Positions 25,306-34,333 of a stretch of 64,000 bases of DNA are shown one piece after another. Origin of the DNA: Dyadobacter sp. UC 10 (GTDB taxonomy: Bacteria; Bacteroidota; Bacteroidia; Cytophagales; Spirosomataceae). The stretch is from positions 992,001 through 1,056,000 of the forward strand of contig NZ_VSRN01000001.1 in NCBI RefSeq assembly GCF_008369915.1. Reading direction: 5' to 3'. The notes below the pieces were generated by a model that was not told the DNA's origin, made no database searches, and saw only the letters and a list, made by a program, of their open reading frames with translations. Each line of letters begins with the position of its first letter. Positions within the stretch are counted from its first letter, which is position 1. The position numbers and the translations under genes are program-made.

Positions 25306-26364
25306 CTATTTTAGCGCAGCTGAGACGAGGAAATTTTGCAAAATACTAATCTCCTGGTCAGAAATAGCGGGAAAATTAGCGATCCGGAAACTGGTATCTT
25401 TCTGACTTCCATAACCGTTACCAAGCGTTATACCTGCCTTTTTTGCTGCTTCTTTGATCTGTGAAATCTTCTCTTTTTTATTGACCACTGCAATCACCGT
25501 TTCGGAACGTGCAGCCTCATTTGTTACCAGCAACTGATACCTGTTTTTGGATAAAAACTGGTACCATTCCCTGCTTCGCACTGCTGTTTGTTCGGCTAAC
25601 TCATGAATAGGCTTCACCTGCTTCATCACACTGTTTAACAGATAGATACCTAATATGTTCGGCGTGTAGGGAGTTTGGTTTTTGAGGAAATTATCGCGGA
25701 TAAAAAGCAGGCTATTATAATGCTTTCTTTCGCCGATCTCGATCGCACGTTCTACCGCTCTGGGGGAAACGACCAGAATGCCCATTCCGGCCGGCAATCC
25801 AAAACATTTTTGAACGGATGCATACCAGATATCCGCCGCTTCCCAGGGAAGTTCGACACCCGCCATGGAAGAAGTAGCGTCGACAGCAATCAGGTTATCA
25901 CTTTCCGATCGCAGCGAGTCCAGAAAAGAAGCAGGCAGCGCCGTCCCGTTAGAGGTTTCATTGTGAGTAAGGCAGATCAGTTCGCTACCTGACAATTTGC
26001 TGGCAAACGGCAACTCAGGCAATGCATTATGATCGAAATAAAAGCTGCTTGCGCCTGACGTCAGTTTTCGGGTATATTCCATCCACTTCTCGCCGAATGC
26101 CCCATTATAAATATGCACACTGGGCACCGATATCAGCGACTGGGCGATGATTTCCCAGCATTCCGTCGCAGAGGACACGAAATACACTTCATAGTCCGCC
26201 GGAATATCCAGTTTAAGTTTGACATTGCTGACCGTCGCTTCCAGCATTTCCATAAATGCCGTACTGCGGTGGTTAGCACTGATCACGCCGCTTTCGAACG
26301 CTTCCTGCAAGTATTGGCTAACTTCAGGATAAACTTTGGATGGACCCGGATAAAAAGTAATCAT
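25306..26364 (-). CDS. Class V (SerC-like) PLP-dependent aminotransferase
   Basis: This 352-residue fold-type I PLP enzyme has the start ITFYPGPSKVYPEV, the motif THNETSNGTALP and VDATSSMAG followed by WYASVQKCFGLPAGMG, with K186 as the PLP Schiff-base lysine. This matches the phosphoserine aminotransferase/class V group, but the substrate cannot be fixed from sequence. Its ATG overlaps the dapA stop by one base (TAATG), so the two are translationally coupled. This hints at a role beside lysine/peptidoglycan precursor metabolism or simply serine synthesis. Confidence 0.87.
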   Translation of the reverse strand: MITFYPGPSKVYPEVSQYLQEAFESGVISANHRSTAFMEMLEATVSNVKLKLDIPADYEVYFVSSATECWEIIAQSLISVPSVHIYNGAFGEKWMEYTRKLTSGASSFYFDHNALPELPFASKLSGSELICLTHNETSNGTALPASFLDSLRSESDNLIAVDATSSMAGVELPWEAADIWYASVQKCFGLPAGMGILVVSPRAVERAIEIGERKHYNSLLFIRDNFLKNQTPYTPNILGIYLLNSVMKQVKPIHELAEQTAVRSREWYQFLSKNRYQLLVTNEAARSETVIAVVNKKEKISQIKEAAKKAGITLGNGYGSQKDTSFRIANFPAISDQEISILQNFLVSAALK

Positions 26365-27254
26365 TATATAAAACCTTCGCGCTTCATTGCATTTTCAAGC
26401 TTTTCGCCCAATTCTTGGGAAGCTTTTAGTAAAGGCAAACGAACGTCCGAGCTGCATATTCCCTTAATTTCCAAACATTTTTTAATGCCGACAGGATTTG
26501 ACTCGATATATAGCAGGGTATCAAATTCTAAAAAGGCCAGCTGTAATCTGGCTGCTTCCTTAAATCTACCTTCCAGCGCGTGCCACGTCAGCTCGCCGAA
26601 TTCTTTCGGGAATGCATTGGCAATCACCGAGATAACCCCGTGCCAGCCGACGCTGATCATCGTAGTGACCAGGTTATCATCCCCGGAAAGCAGCAGAAAA
26701 TCGTCAGGAACGCGCGAAGCCAGTTCCATACTTTGTTCAATACTCCCGCCCGCATCTTTGATTCCGATAATATTCGGGTGCGCCGAGAGTTTCACAATCG
26801 TATCGGCCTTCATATTGATCACGGTCCGGCCGGGAACATTGTAAAGCAGCACAGGTACGGGCGAAGCGTCGGCAATTGCAGTAAAATGCGCGATAATACC
26901 GTCCTGGGTAGGCTTATTATAGTATGGACAAACAGACAGGATCGCATCGACGCCAGTCAGATCCGTCTCCTGAATGCAATCAAGCACCGATTTGGTATCA
27001 TTTCCACCGATTCCATAGACGATCGGCAGCGATTTGTAGTTATTTTCAATCGTAAATGCCAGGATCTCACGCTTTTCCCGGGAAGATACCGTTGGCGACT
27101 CTCCTGTTGTTCCCTGCACAACCAGATAGTCACTTCCTCCTTCACTCACCAGGTCAATCAGTTTTTTCAAACCCGGATAATCTATTTCATTCTGTTGATC
27201 AAAAGGAGTGATCAAAGCTGCACCTACCCCTTTGAAACGTTGGTCCAATGGCAT
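26364..27254 (-). CDS. dapA: 4-hydroxy-tetrahydrodipicolinate synthase
   Basis: This 296-residue TIM-barrel aldolase condenses pyruvate with aspartate semialdehyde in the diaminopimelate/lysine pathway. Motifs include GVGAALITPFDQQNEIDYPG, VVQGTTGESPTVSSREK (catalytic Thr pair), YYNKPTQDGIIAHF (catalytic Tyr), YNVPGRTVINM and the Schiff-base lysine in IIGIKDAGGSIEQS. The ATG at 27254 is preferred over an upstream alternative that adds a non-family prefix. A TAACTTTG promoter element lies 37 bp upstream. dapF of the same pathway lies at 54367-55152. Confidence 0.96.
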   Translation of the reverse strand: MPLDQRFKGVGAALITPFDQQNEIDYPGLKKLIDLVSEGGSDYLVVQGTTGESPTVSSREKREILAFTIENNYKSLPIVYGIGGNDTKSVLDCIQETDLTGVDAILSVCPYYNKPTQDGIIAHFTAIADASPVPVLLYNVPGRTVINMKADTIVKLSAHPNIIGIKDAGGSIEQSMELASRVPDDFLLLSGDDNLVTTMISVGWHGVISVIANAFPKEFGELTWHALEGRFKEAARLQLAFLEFDTLLYIESNPVGIKKCLEIKGICSSDVRLPLLKASQELGEKLENAMKREGFI

Positions 27255-27290
27255 TATTAAATCTATATAATTGGTTGACTTTTGAAAACG

Positions 27291-27298
27291 CAAAGTTA
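27291..27298 (-). promoter_or_regulatory. Bacteroidota-type -7 element for dapA (TAACTTTG)
   Basis: This perfect TAnnTTTG match on the minus strand lies 36 bases before the dapA ATG. Confidence 0.6.
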
Positions 27299-27318
27299 GC
27301 TTTCTAAGTCATTTTTAC

Positions 27319-29409
27319 TTACTTATTCTCAATCATTGCCAAAAATTCTTCTTCCGACAAAATGGTCACCCCAAGTTTTCTGGCCTTTTCTAACTTCGAC
27401 GGACCCATATTCGCGCCTGCCAGCAGGTAGTTCAGCTTGCCCGAAACGCCGCTCAATATCCTTCCTCCGTTTGCTTCGATCTTGTCTTTCAGATCATCCC
27501 GCTCAAAATTTTCGAATACGCCGGAGATTACAAACGTCTTTCCTTCCAGTACATCACTTTCTTTTTCAACAGGTTTTTCGTCACTTTCCATTTGGAGTCC
27601 GGCGGCTTGTAACCGCGCCACCAGCTGCTGGTTTTCGGGTACGCTGAAATAGGATTCAATGCTCATTGCGATACGCCCGCCAATTTCAGGCACGGCAGTG
27701 AGCTTGTCGTAACTTGCGCTGCGCAAAGCTTCGATGGATTTGAAATAGGAAGCAAGTTTTTCGGCCACAGTCGCGCCGACAAACCGTATCCCCAATGCAA
27801 AAAGCACATTTTTGAAAGGTACGGTTTTAGAAAGATCAATGCCTTTGAGAATGTTCTCGACCGTCTTTTCCCGGAAACTGATCTTTTTTACTTTGCCGGT
27901 TTCTTCATTCGGGATATTCTTCTCAATGCCCAACAAATTACCTTCGTTTAGATCGTACAGATCGGCAGGGGTATTTACTAATCCTAAGTCAAAAAGCAAT
28001 TCAATTTTTCCTTCGCCCAGACTCTCGATATTCATCGCTTTCCGGTGAATAAAATGCTCGATCCGGCCTTTCAGCTGCGGCGGGCAGTGGCTGTCATTCG
28101 GACAAAAAAATACGACTTCTCCCTCGTTTCGTTGCAATTCGGAGCCGCATTCAGGGCATTTGGTAGGGAAAGTAATTGGCTCGGTTGGAAACAATTCACG
28201 CTGGGTAACGTCTACGCCTGTAATCTTCGGAATGATCTCACCACTCTTTTCCACAAAAACAGTATCCCCAACTTCCAAACCCAGCCTGAGCAACTCATTC
28301 GCATTATGCAGCGTCGCCCTTTTTACACGCGTACCCGACAAATGCACACCTTTTACATCCTTATAAGGAATCGCGCGCTCGGTCAGGTCGCACAGGTTTG
28401 CGACGGGCGTAATTGCACCCGTTCTGCCCACCTGGTAAGTGACCATCCGCAGGATAGCCGGTTTATTTTCAGCCTTATATTTAAATGAAATAGCCCAGCG
28501 CGGACTCTTCGCCGTGAATCCTAATTCCCGCTGCTGCTCAAATGAATTGACCTTGATCACAATACCGTCAGTAGCGAGCGGCAAAGTCAGCCGCTTTTCC
28601 TCCCACTCGTGAATATAGGCGATCACATCGTCGATATTTGTCACCTTTTTCCAGCCTGGAGATACATTGAAACCCCACGATTTCAATGCAAGCAGACTTT
28701 CTTCGTGGCTTTTAAAGAATTCATTATCAGTTAAAAATGAATAGATATAACAATCGAGCTGGCGGCGTGCAGTTTCAGCTGAATCCTGTAATTTAAAAGA
28801 ACCCGAAGCTGCGTTTCGCGGATTCGCATATTGATTTTCACCCAGTGTATCCATTTCCTCATTCAGTTTTTGAAATGAGCTGAGCGGCATGAAGCCCTCT
28901 CCCCGGATTTCAAACACCGGAGGCAACTTATCAGCCTTCACCCGCAAAGGCAAAGTCCTGATCGTTTTGATATTGGTCGTGATTTCATCGCCGCGCGTAC
29001 CGTCTCCGCGGGTTACCCCTCTTACCAAAACGCCATTTTCGTAAGTAAAACTGAGGGATATTCCGTCGAACTTAAGCTCACATATATATTCGAATTCCTC
29101 CCCATCGAGTCCGCGTCGAACGCGGTCATCGAAATTCCGCAGCTCTTGCTCATTATAGGTATTATCGAGCGACAGCATCGGATAGCGGTGGTATACCGCA
29201 TTGAACGATTTCGTGATCGTGCCTCCTACCCGCTGCGTGGGCGAATCCGGTTGCCGGAATTCGGGATGCGCGTCTTCCAGACCCTTCAATTCCTTCAAAA
29301 GCTGATCAAATTCGAAATCCGAGATTTCGGACACACTATCCTGGTAATAGCGATAATTGTAATGGTTCAGTTTGTCGGTAAGCTCCTGGATCTGCTGTTC
29401 TGGATTCAT
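27319..29409 (-). CDS. ligA: NAD-dependent DNA ligase
   Basis: This 696-residue essential ligase seals Okazaki fragments and repair nicks using NAD+. It shows the full domain order. The Ia domain has NHYNYRYYQDSVSEISDFE. The adenylation domain has CELKFDGISLSFTYENG, with the AMP-accepting lysine in KFDG. The OB fold is followed by a four-cysteine zinc finger (FPTKCPECGSEL and FFCPNDSHCP). Next come helix-hairpin-helix repeats (LFALGIRFVGATVAEKLA) and a C-terminal BRCT domain (LEGKTFVISGVFENFERDDL). Length is normal. A TAAATTTG promoter element lies just upstream. Confidence 0.98.
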   Translation of the reverse strand: MNPEQQIQELTDKLNHYNYRYYQDSVSEISDFEFDQLLKELKGLEDAHPEFRQPDSPTQRVGGTITKSFNAVYHRYPMLSLDNTYNEQELRNFDDRVRRGLDGEEFEYICELKFDGISLSFTYENGVLVRGVTRGDGTRGDEITTNIKTIRTLPLRVKADKLPPVFEIRGEGFMPLSSFQKLNEEMDTLGENQYANPRNAASGSFKLQDSAETARRQLDCYIYSFLTDNEFFKSHEESLLALKSWGFNVSPGWKKVTNIDDVIAYIHEWEEKRLTLPLATDGIVIKVNSFEQQRELGFTAKSPRWAISFKYKAENKPAILRMVTYQVGRTGAITPVANLCDLTERAIPYKDVKGVHLSGTRVKRATLHNANELLRLGLEVGDTVFVEKSGEIIPKITGVDVTQRELFPTEPITFPTKCPECGSELQRNEGEVVFFCPNDSHCPPQLKGRIEHFIHRKAMNIESLGEGKIELLFDLGLVNTPADLYDLNEGNLLGIEKNIPNEETGKVKKISFREKTVENILKGIDLSKTVPFKNVLFALGIRFVGATVAEKLASYFKSIEALRSASYDKLTAVPEIGGRIAMSIESYFSVPENQQLVARLQAAGLQMESDEKPVEKESDVLEGKTFVISGVFENFERDDLKDKIEANGGRILSGVSGKLNYLLAGANMGPSKLEKARKLGVTILSEEEFLAMIENK

Positions 29410-29434
29410 TCGGAATGGCGTTAGGGATTCGACC

Positions 29435-29442
29435 CAAATTTA
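29435..29442 (-). promoter_or_regulatory. Bacteroidota-type -7 element for ligA (TAAATTTG)
   Basis: This perfect TAnnTTTG match on the minus strand lies 25 bases before the ligA ATG. Confidence 0.6.
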
Positions 29443-29578
29443 AGATTTATTTAAAGTTTTGAGAATTCATGTTACCGATTTGAAATGTAGACGTCTAAAT
29501 TGAAAAACCGTTCGAAAAGTCAAATGAACACTAGTCTAAATTTTTGTAATTTCGTAAAAGACACTGAACATCAGAACA

Positions 29579-30106
29579 ATGGAAACGACTGTATTGTACA
29601 ATCCTGTTTATACGCAAATCATCAATGGAGAGGAAGTTATGTCGCCTAGCCCAAAACTCGCTCATCAGGTGATTCAAGCTCGATTAGCCTGGAAATTAAT
29701 GCAGTATATACACGATAATGATCTGGGCGAGATCTTTTTTTCACCCCTTGATACGATTCTGGAAGACAACTTCAATGTCTTACAACCTGACATTTTATTT
29801 GTTTCAAAAAGGCAAGAGCATATTATGCAGGATTGGATTCGCGGTGCACCGGAAATGGTGGTCGAGATTATTTCAAAAAGCTCACGCAATATGGATACCG
29901 TGGTAAAAAAGGAAATCTATGAACGTTACGGAGTAAAAGAATACTGGATAGTATTTCCTGACAAGACTTCCATCGAAGTTTACACGTTGCAGTCGGGTCA
30001 ATATCAGCTTCTTGGTAATTTCACTGGTGACCAACTGGTACAAACGCCTGTTTTTCCTGGGCTGGATTTTAAGGCAGAAGCCATTTTTCCATTTTTAAAC
30101 AAGTAA
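29579..30106 (+). CDS. Uma2-family PD-(D/E)XK endonuclease-like protein
   Basis: The protein has 175 residues, the usual length for Uma2 (DUF820) proteins. The core MSPSPKLAHQVIQARLAWKL, then LDTILEDNFNVLQPDILFVS, GAPEMVVEIISKSSRNMD and KKEIYERYGVKEYWIVFPD follow the family's PD-(D/E)XK-type order (acidic residue in QPD, then EIxS, then YxxxGVxEYWxV). The cellular role is unknown. Such genes are multi-copy in cyanobacteria and scattered in Bacteroidota. A TAATTTCG element lies 25 bp upstream. It is transcribed divergently from ligA and is followed by rpe after 46 bp. Confidence 0.9.
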   Translation: METTVLYNPVYTQIINGEEVMSPSPKLAHQVIQARLAWKLMQYIHDNDLGEIFFSPLDTILEDNFNVLQPDILFVSKRQEHIMQDWIRGAPEMVVEIISKSSRNMDTVVKKEIYERYGVKEYWIVFPDKTSIEVYTLQSGQYQLLGNFTGDQLVQTPVFPGLDFKAEAIFPFLNK

Positions 30107-30152
30107 TTCCCTAATTTCGCCGGATATGGTTTTTCAATAATTTGAGATTTTC

Positions 30153-30803
30153 ATGGCTGAAATTGCCCCTTCGATACTAGCCGCCGACTTCGCGAATCTG
30201 CAACGCGACGTCGAAATGCTGAATGCCAGCGCTGCCGATTATATACACGTCGATATCATGGACGGCGTTTTTGTGCCGAACATTTCATTTGGGATACCCG
30301 TTTGCGAAGCAATTCACAGGCACGCTCAAAAGCCGCTCGATGTACATTTAATGATTGAAAGGCCGGAGCGATATTTTGACGCATTCAAAAAAGCAGGCGC
30401 CTGGGGGCTGACCGTACATTATGAAGCTTGCACCCATCTGCACCGTAATATTCAGAACCTGAAAGAACTGGGGCTTTCGGCCGGTGTCGCATTGAATCCG
30501 CATACACCCGTAGAAGTGCTCACAGATGTATTGGAAGATGTTTCCCTGGTGCTGATCATGTCGGTAAACCCGGGTTTCGGTGGTCAAAAATTTATTCAGA
30601 ATACCTATAAAAAGATCGCACGACTGCATAGCCTGCGTGAAAAATTTGGCTATTCATTCAAGATTGAAGTGGATGGCGGCGTTAATCTGGATAATGCGCC
30701 GCTGCTGGTGCGGGAAGGAGTTGACATTCTGGTTGCCGGCAGTTTCGTGTTTAGTTCTCCAAATCCTGCGGAGACCATCGAACAATTGAAAGTAACCAGT
30801 TAG
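30153..30803 (+). CDS. rpe: Ribulose-phosphate 3-epimerase
   Basis: This 216-residue TIM-barrel enzyme interconverts ribulose-5-phosphate and xylulose-5-phosphate in the pentose phosphate pathway. Signature motifs are APSILAADFANLQRDV, DYIHVDIMDGVFVPNISFG (metal His and catalytic Asp), PLDVHLMIERPERY, SVNPGFGGQKFI and KIEVDGGVNLDN (second catalytic Asp). Length and motif order are exactly those of the family. It may share transcription with the Uma2 gene, but a TAATTTCG element lies 34 bp before its ATG. Confidence 0.97.
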   Translation: MAEIAPSILAADFANLQRDVEMLNASAADYIHVDIMDGVFVPNISFGIPVCEAIHRHAQKPLDVHLMIERPERYFDAFKKAGAWGLTVHYEACTHLHRNIQNLKELGLSAGVALNPHTPVEVLTDVLEDVSLVLIMSVNPGFGGQKFIQNTYKKIARLHSLREKFGYSFKIEVDGGVNLDNAPLLVREGVDILVAGSFVFSSPNPAETIEQLKVTS

Positions 30804-30828
30804 GCTTAGTCTTTCCAAATTACTCACT

Positions 30829-32139
30829 TTGAATCTATTACGAGAAAAAACAAGCCGTCACACGCGTATTGCACTTTTCTTAATCGGGACATTCGCGTGT
30901 CTTTGCCTCAGCTTTACAAGTCTTGTCAGACCGGCAGAAGAATCGGCATCCAAATTTCCGTTAAGAATCAGCCCAAACGGCAGGCATATTACGGACAACA
31001 ACGGTGTCCCGTTTCTGATGGTCGCAGATGTTGCGTGGCAAATGCTCAGGCGGCTCAGTTACACGGATGCAGTGCAGTACATGGACATCAGAAAGTCGCA
31101 GTCTTTCAATACTTTGCTGGTACAGCTCCTCCCGATGTTGCCTACACAGCGCAACTACCACAAAGCCGCCCCATTTATAAATAACGATATCGGGAAACCT
31201 AATAAGGCCTATTTCGACTATTTCGAGAAGATTATAGCGGCGGCAAAAGAACGCAATCTGGTCGTGGGCATAGTGGTTTCCCGGAAAAGCTGGAATGCCG
31301 TTTTCGATGCGCACGATGAGGCCGCCTGGAAAGAATATGGCGTTTATGTTGGAAAAGCATTTGCCAAACATTCGAATATCATCTGGATCGTAAGCGAGGA
31401 GGAATACCAAAGCGCCGCACAGTTTGGAGCGATTTCGGAGGGAATACGGTCGGTTTCTGACGGACAGATACTGGCTTCGCTCAATACCTGCTCCCCCACA
31501 AACATCAACGAGAGCTCGCCTAACCATTCCAACCTCAAATTCATTATTCCCGATTCGACAGTCACGCCCTCGGAATATGCCGCTTTGGCCAACTGGCAAA
31601 AAAACTCTGCGGAGGCCGCGTTAAGACCTTTTTTGATCGCAAATTCCGAATTTCCCAGAGAAATGACGGATCAGTCGGTGATGATCCGAAACCAGGCTTA
31701 CCAGTCGATCCTGAGCTCAGCAGCGGGCTTCTGTCACATGAGCACGATCAAAAACTTCAACCCGACGTGGAAAGTCAATATCGGGAAGGATGGCGCAGAA
31801 TACATTCACGAGCTTGTGAAAATTCTCAAAGGAATCCCCTGGGAATATATGCAACCGGATAAGCCGGACCTTTTGATCGACTCGCTTGACAAATCCGAAA
31901 TTGGTATCGTTTCGCTCTCCAACAAGCGACTGTCGATGCTGTACCTGCCCACTTCCCGACCGGTTAGGCTGGATCTCAACCAGTTGCAGGGAGATGTATT
32001 CGGCGCTGTCTGGTACAGCCCCCGCACCGGCAGGAGGTGGGACGGCGGGAAATTCACGAATAAAGAAGAGGCTATTGTACAACCTCCCGACTCGCAGCCA
32101 GGCTGGGATTGGATCTTACTGATCGGCTCCAAACAGTAA
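30829..32139 (+). CDS. DUF4038 (apiosidase-like) glycoside hydrolase family protein
   Basis: The start is TTG at 30829. A hydrophobic segment (residues about 14-34, IALFLIGTFACLCLSFTSLV) exports or anchors this 436-residue protein. The core begins LRISPNGRHITDNNGVPFLM and runs as a DUF4038 TIM barrel (VADVAWQMLRRLSYTDAVQYM, IIWIVSEEEYQSA), ending in a beta domain resembling the putative collagen-binding domain that often follows DUF4038. Family members include GH140 endo-apiosidases acting on rhamnogalacturonan II; activity here is unproven. It lies 25 bp after rpe, which may be coincidental. No SusCD pair is nearby. Confidence 0.85.
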   Translation: MNLLREKTSRHTRIALFLIGTFACLCLSFTSLVRPAEESASKFPLRISPNGRHITDNNGVPFLMVADVAWQMLRRLSYTDAVQYMDIRKSQSFNTLLVQLLPMLPTQRNYHKAAPFINNDIGKPNKAYFDYFEKIIAAAKERNLVVGIVVSRKSWNAVFDAHDEAAWKEYGVYVGKAFAKHSNIIWIVSEEEYQSAAQFGAISEGIRSVSDGQILASLNTCSPTNINESSPNHSNLKFIIPDSTVTPSEYAALANWQKNSAEAALRPFLIANSEFPREMTDQSVMIRNQAYQSILSSAAGFCHMSTIKNFNPTWKVNIGKDGAEYIHELVKILKGIPWEYMQPDKPDLLIDSLDKSEIGIVSLSNKRLSMLYLPTSRPVRLDLNQLQGDVFGAVWYSPRTGRRWDGGKFTNKEEAIVQPPDSQPGWDWILLIGSKQ

Positions 32140-32209
32140 GTTTGACATTTATCCGTGTTCTTAATAATATTACTTAATACTGAATTGCCCCGCCGGGACT
32201 GGCGCACCC

Positions 32210-34231
32210 ATGATTTTATTGAAAAGAATTTTAACTTTTTCCCTGCTGATTATTCTCTCAACTGCCGGTTTTGCCCAGGAAGTATTATGGGCCAGCAAGG
32301 TGCTTGGTTATTCCTCCGAATATCGCCCTGAATCGTTTGGACATGCTTTTCGTGCCAGGCAAATTCTGGGAGAACCTAACAAATTACCCGTTTTCGGCAA
32401 TAGTCGATGCGCATGGTCACCCGCCGACGCCGACGGCCGGAACGAGGAATGGATTAAGGTAGGTTTTTCAAAAACCATTCAGGCCAGACAGATTGCTATT
32501 GCAGAAAATTTCAACCCAGGCGCGATCGTCCGGGTATATGCCTATGATCCTTCCGGAAAGGAATTCCTGATTGCTGAAACACCAGCTGCGCAGCAGACCG
32601 TAACCGGACGAATGTTAAGGGTCTTCCCAAAACAGGAAATGCTGATCAATGCAGTAAAGCTGGTATTGCAGCCAGGAAAAGTGTCCGGATTTAATCAGAT
32701 CGACGCAGTGGGTATTTCCGAGAGCACCACGCCTATCGAGGCAAAGATCAACCTGACGAAGGGAATGAATCTGAAAACGCAAAAGGAAAACATGGGTGAC
32801 GCGATCAATACTAAAGGCCAGGAAGTAGCGCCGATCATTTCTCCCGACGGCAAGACATTGTTTTTTACCCGCAGCAATTTTGAAGGAAACATAGGATCTC
32901 CGAAAAGTCAGGATGTATGGTTTTCCACTTTAAATGATAAAAACCAGTGGACGAAGGCCGCCAATATCGGATCTCCAATCAATAATGCCGGCCATAATGC
33001 AGTTACGAGCATTTCTGCGGATGGAAAGACCATTTACCTCATCAATGTATATCGTCCCGACGGCAGCATGTACTTCGGTTTTTCGCGCTCTTTTAAAACA
33101 AAAACCGGCTGGTCATTTCCAAAAGAATCGAAAATCTTCAATCTGATGGAAAACGCTACTTCCATGGAATTGACAGTATCACCTTTTGAAAACACGCTCA
33201 TTATCGCCGTTCAGAGAGCAGACACGGAGGGTTCGCGCGATCTTTATATTTCGTTCCTTCAAAAAGATAACACCTGGTCGGAGCCGCGTAACCTTGGGCC
33301 GGTGATCAATAGTGCAGACGACGAAGGCACACCGTTTCTGGCACTTGATAACAAAACACTTTACTTTTCGTCCCAGGGCCACAGCGGTTACGGGGAAGCA
33401 GACCTTTTTCTTACCCGACGGCTTGACGATACCTGGCTGAACTGGTCAAAACCTGAGAACCTGGGACCGGCGATCAACTCCCCGCTCTGGGATGCATTTA
33501 TCAATATTCCGGCAACCGGCGATTATGCCTATTTCAGTGCCAGTGACAAATCGCTGGGGCAGGAAGATATTTTCAGGATCAGAATGTCGCCAGAGATCAA
33601 GCCGGAGCCGGTGGCTGTGTTGTCTGGTAATGTGTTTGAGGGGCAAACTACGAAACCTGTCAAATCTGACATTGTTGCTGACATCAAAGAAAGCAATGAA
33701 GCCTTCGCCAAAGCCAGTTACGACGCAGAAACAGGCGAATACCGGCTAGTGCTTCCACTGAAAGAAATTTATAAAATATCCGCTTTGGCAGAGGGATATT
33801 TTCCAGTTTCAGAAGATATTGACCTTTCCGGTGATTCTACCTTCAGGACGATCCGTAAAAATTTATATCTGCAGCCGATCAAGGCTGGTCAGCAAATCAG
33901 GCTTAACAATACAATGTTCATGCAAAGCAGCTCCGAGGTAGTTCCTTCCTCTTTTGCGGAGCTGGACAGGATCGTTTCCACAATGAATTCCTACCCGGCG
34001 ATGGAAATTTTGCTGGAAGGGCACACTGATAATCAGGGTGAAGTCCAAAAAAATGTGAAGTTATCGGCCGACCGCGTCGAGCAGGTGAAAAAGTACCTTT
34101 TATCAAAAGGAATAGAGGGGAAACGTATTCAGACAAAAGCCTGGGGACCAGCGAGACCTATTGCCAGTAACGCGACCGAACAGACGCGTCAGCGGAACCG
34201 CAGGGTTGAATTTACAATTCTTAAAATCTAA
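32210..34231 (+). CDS. OmpA-family protein with PD40 beta-propeller repeats
   Basis: This 673-residue cell-envelope protein has a signal peptide (residues 1-22, ending TAGFAQ). Residues about 25-165 look like a discoidin/F5-type carbohydrate-binding sandwich. Next come WD40-like PD40 repeats (VAPIISPDGKTLFFTRSN, AVTSISADGKTIYLINVYR, GTPFLALDNKTLYFSSQGHS). A small CarboxypepD-like segment leads to the C-terminal OmpA peptidoglycan-binding domain (LLEGHTDNQGEVQKN then LSADRVEQVKKYL and RQRNRRVEF). This architecture recurs in Bacteroidota, sometimes beside type IX secretion genes. The precise role is unknown. Confidence 0.92.
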   Translation: MILLKRILTFSLLIILSTAGFAQEVLWASKVLGYSSEYRPESFGHAFRARQILGEPNKLPVFGNSRCAWSPADADGRNEEWIKVGFSKTIQARQIAIAENFNPGAIVRVYAYDPSGKEFLIAETPAAQQTVTGRMLRVFPKQEMLINAVKLVLQPGKVSGFNQIDAVGISESTTPIEAKINLTKGMNLKTQKENMGDAINTKGQEVAPIISPDGKTLFFTRSNFEGNIGSPKSQDVWFSTLNDKNQWTKAANIGSPINNAGHNAVTSISADGKTIYLINVYRPDGSMYFGFSRSFKTKTGWSFPKESKIFNLMENATSMELTVSPFENTLIIAVQRADTEGSRDLYISFLQKDNTWSEPRNLGPVINSADDEGTPFLALDNKTLYFSSQGHSGYGEADLFLTRRLDDTWLNWSKPENLGPAINSPLWDAFINIPATGDYAYFSASDKSLGQEDIFRIRMSPEIKPEPVAVLSGNVFEGQTTKPVKSDIVADIKESNEAFAKASYDAETGEYRLVLPLKEIYKISALAEGYFPVSEDIDLSGDSTFRTIRKNLYLQPIKAGQQIRLNNTMFMQSSSEVVPSSFAELDRIVSTMNSYPAMEILLEGHTDNQGEVQKNVKLSADRVEQVKKYLLSKGIEGKRIQTKAWGPARPIASNATEQTRQRNRRVEFTILKI

Positions 34232-34333
34232 AAAATATCCTATAAAAGGAAATTTGCTTATTTTCGCGGCAACTGGATATGTTACTTCCGCCTGCTTTTA
34301 AAGCGGAATACAGAAATCATCAGCTAATATCTA

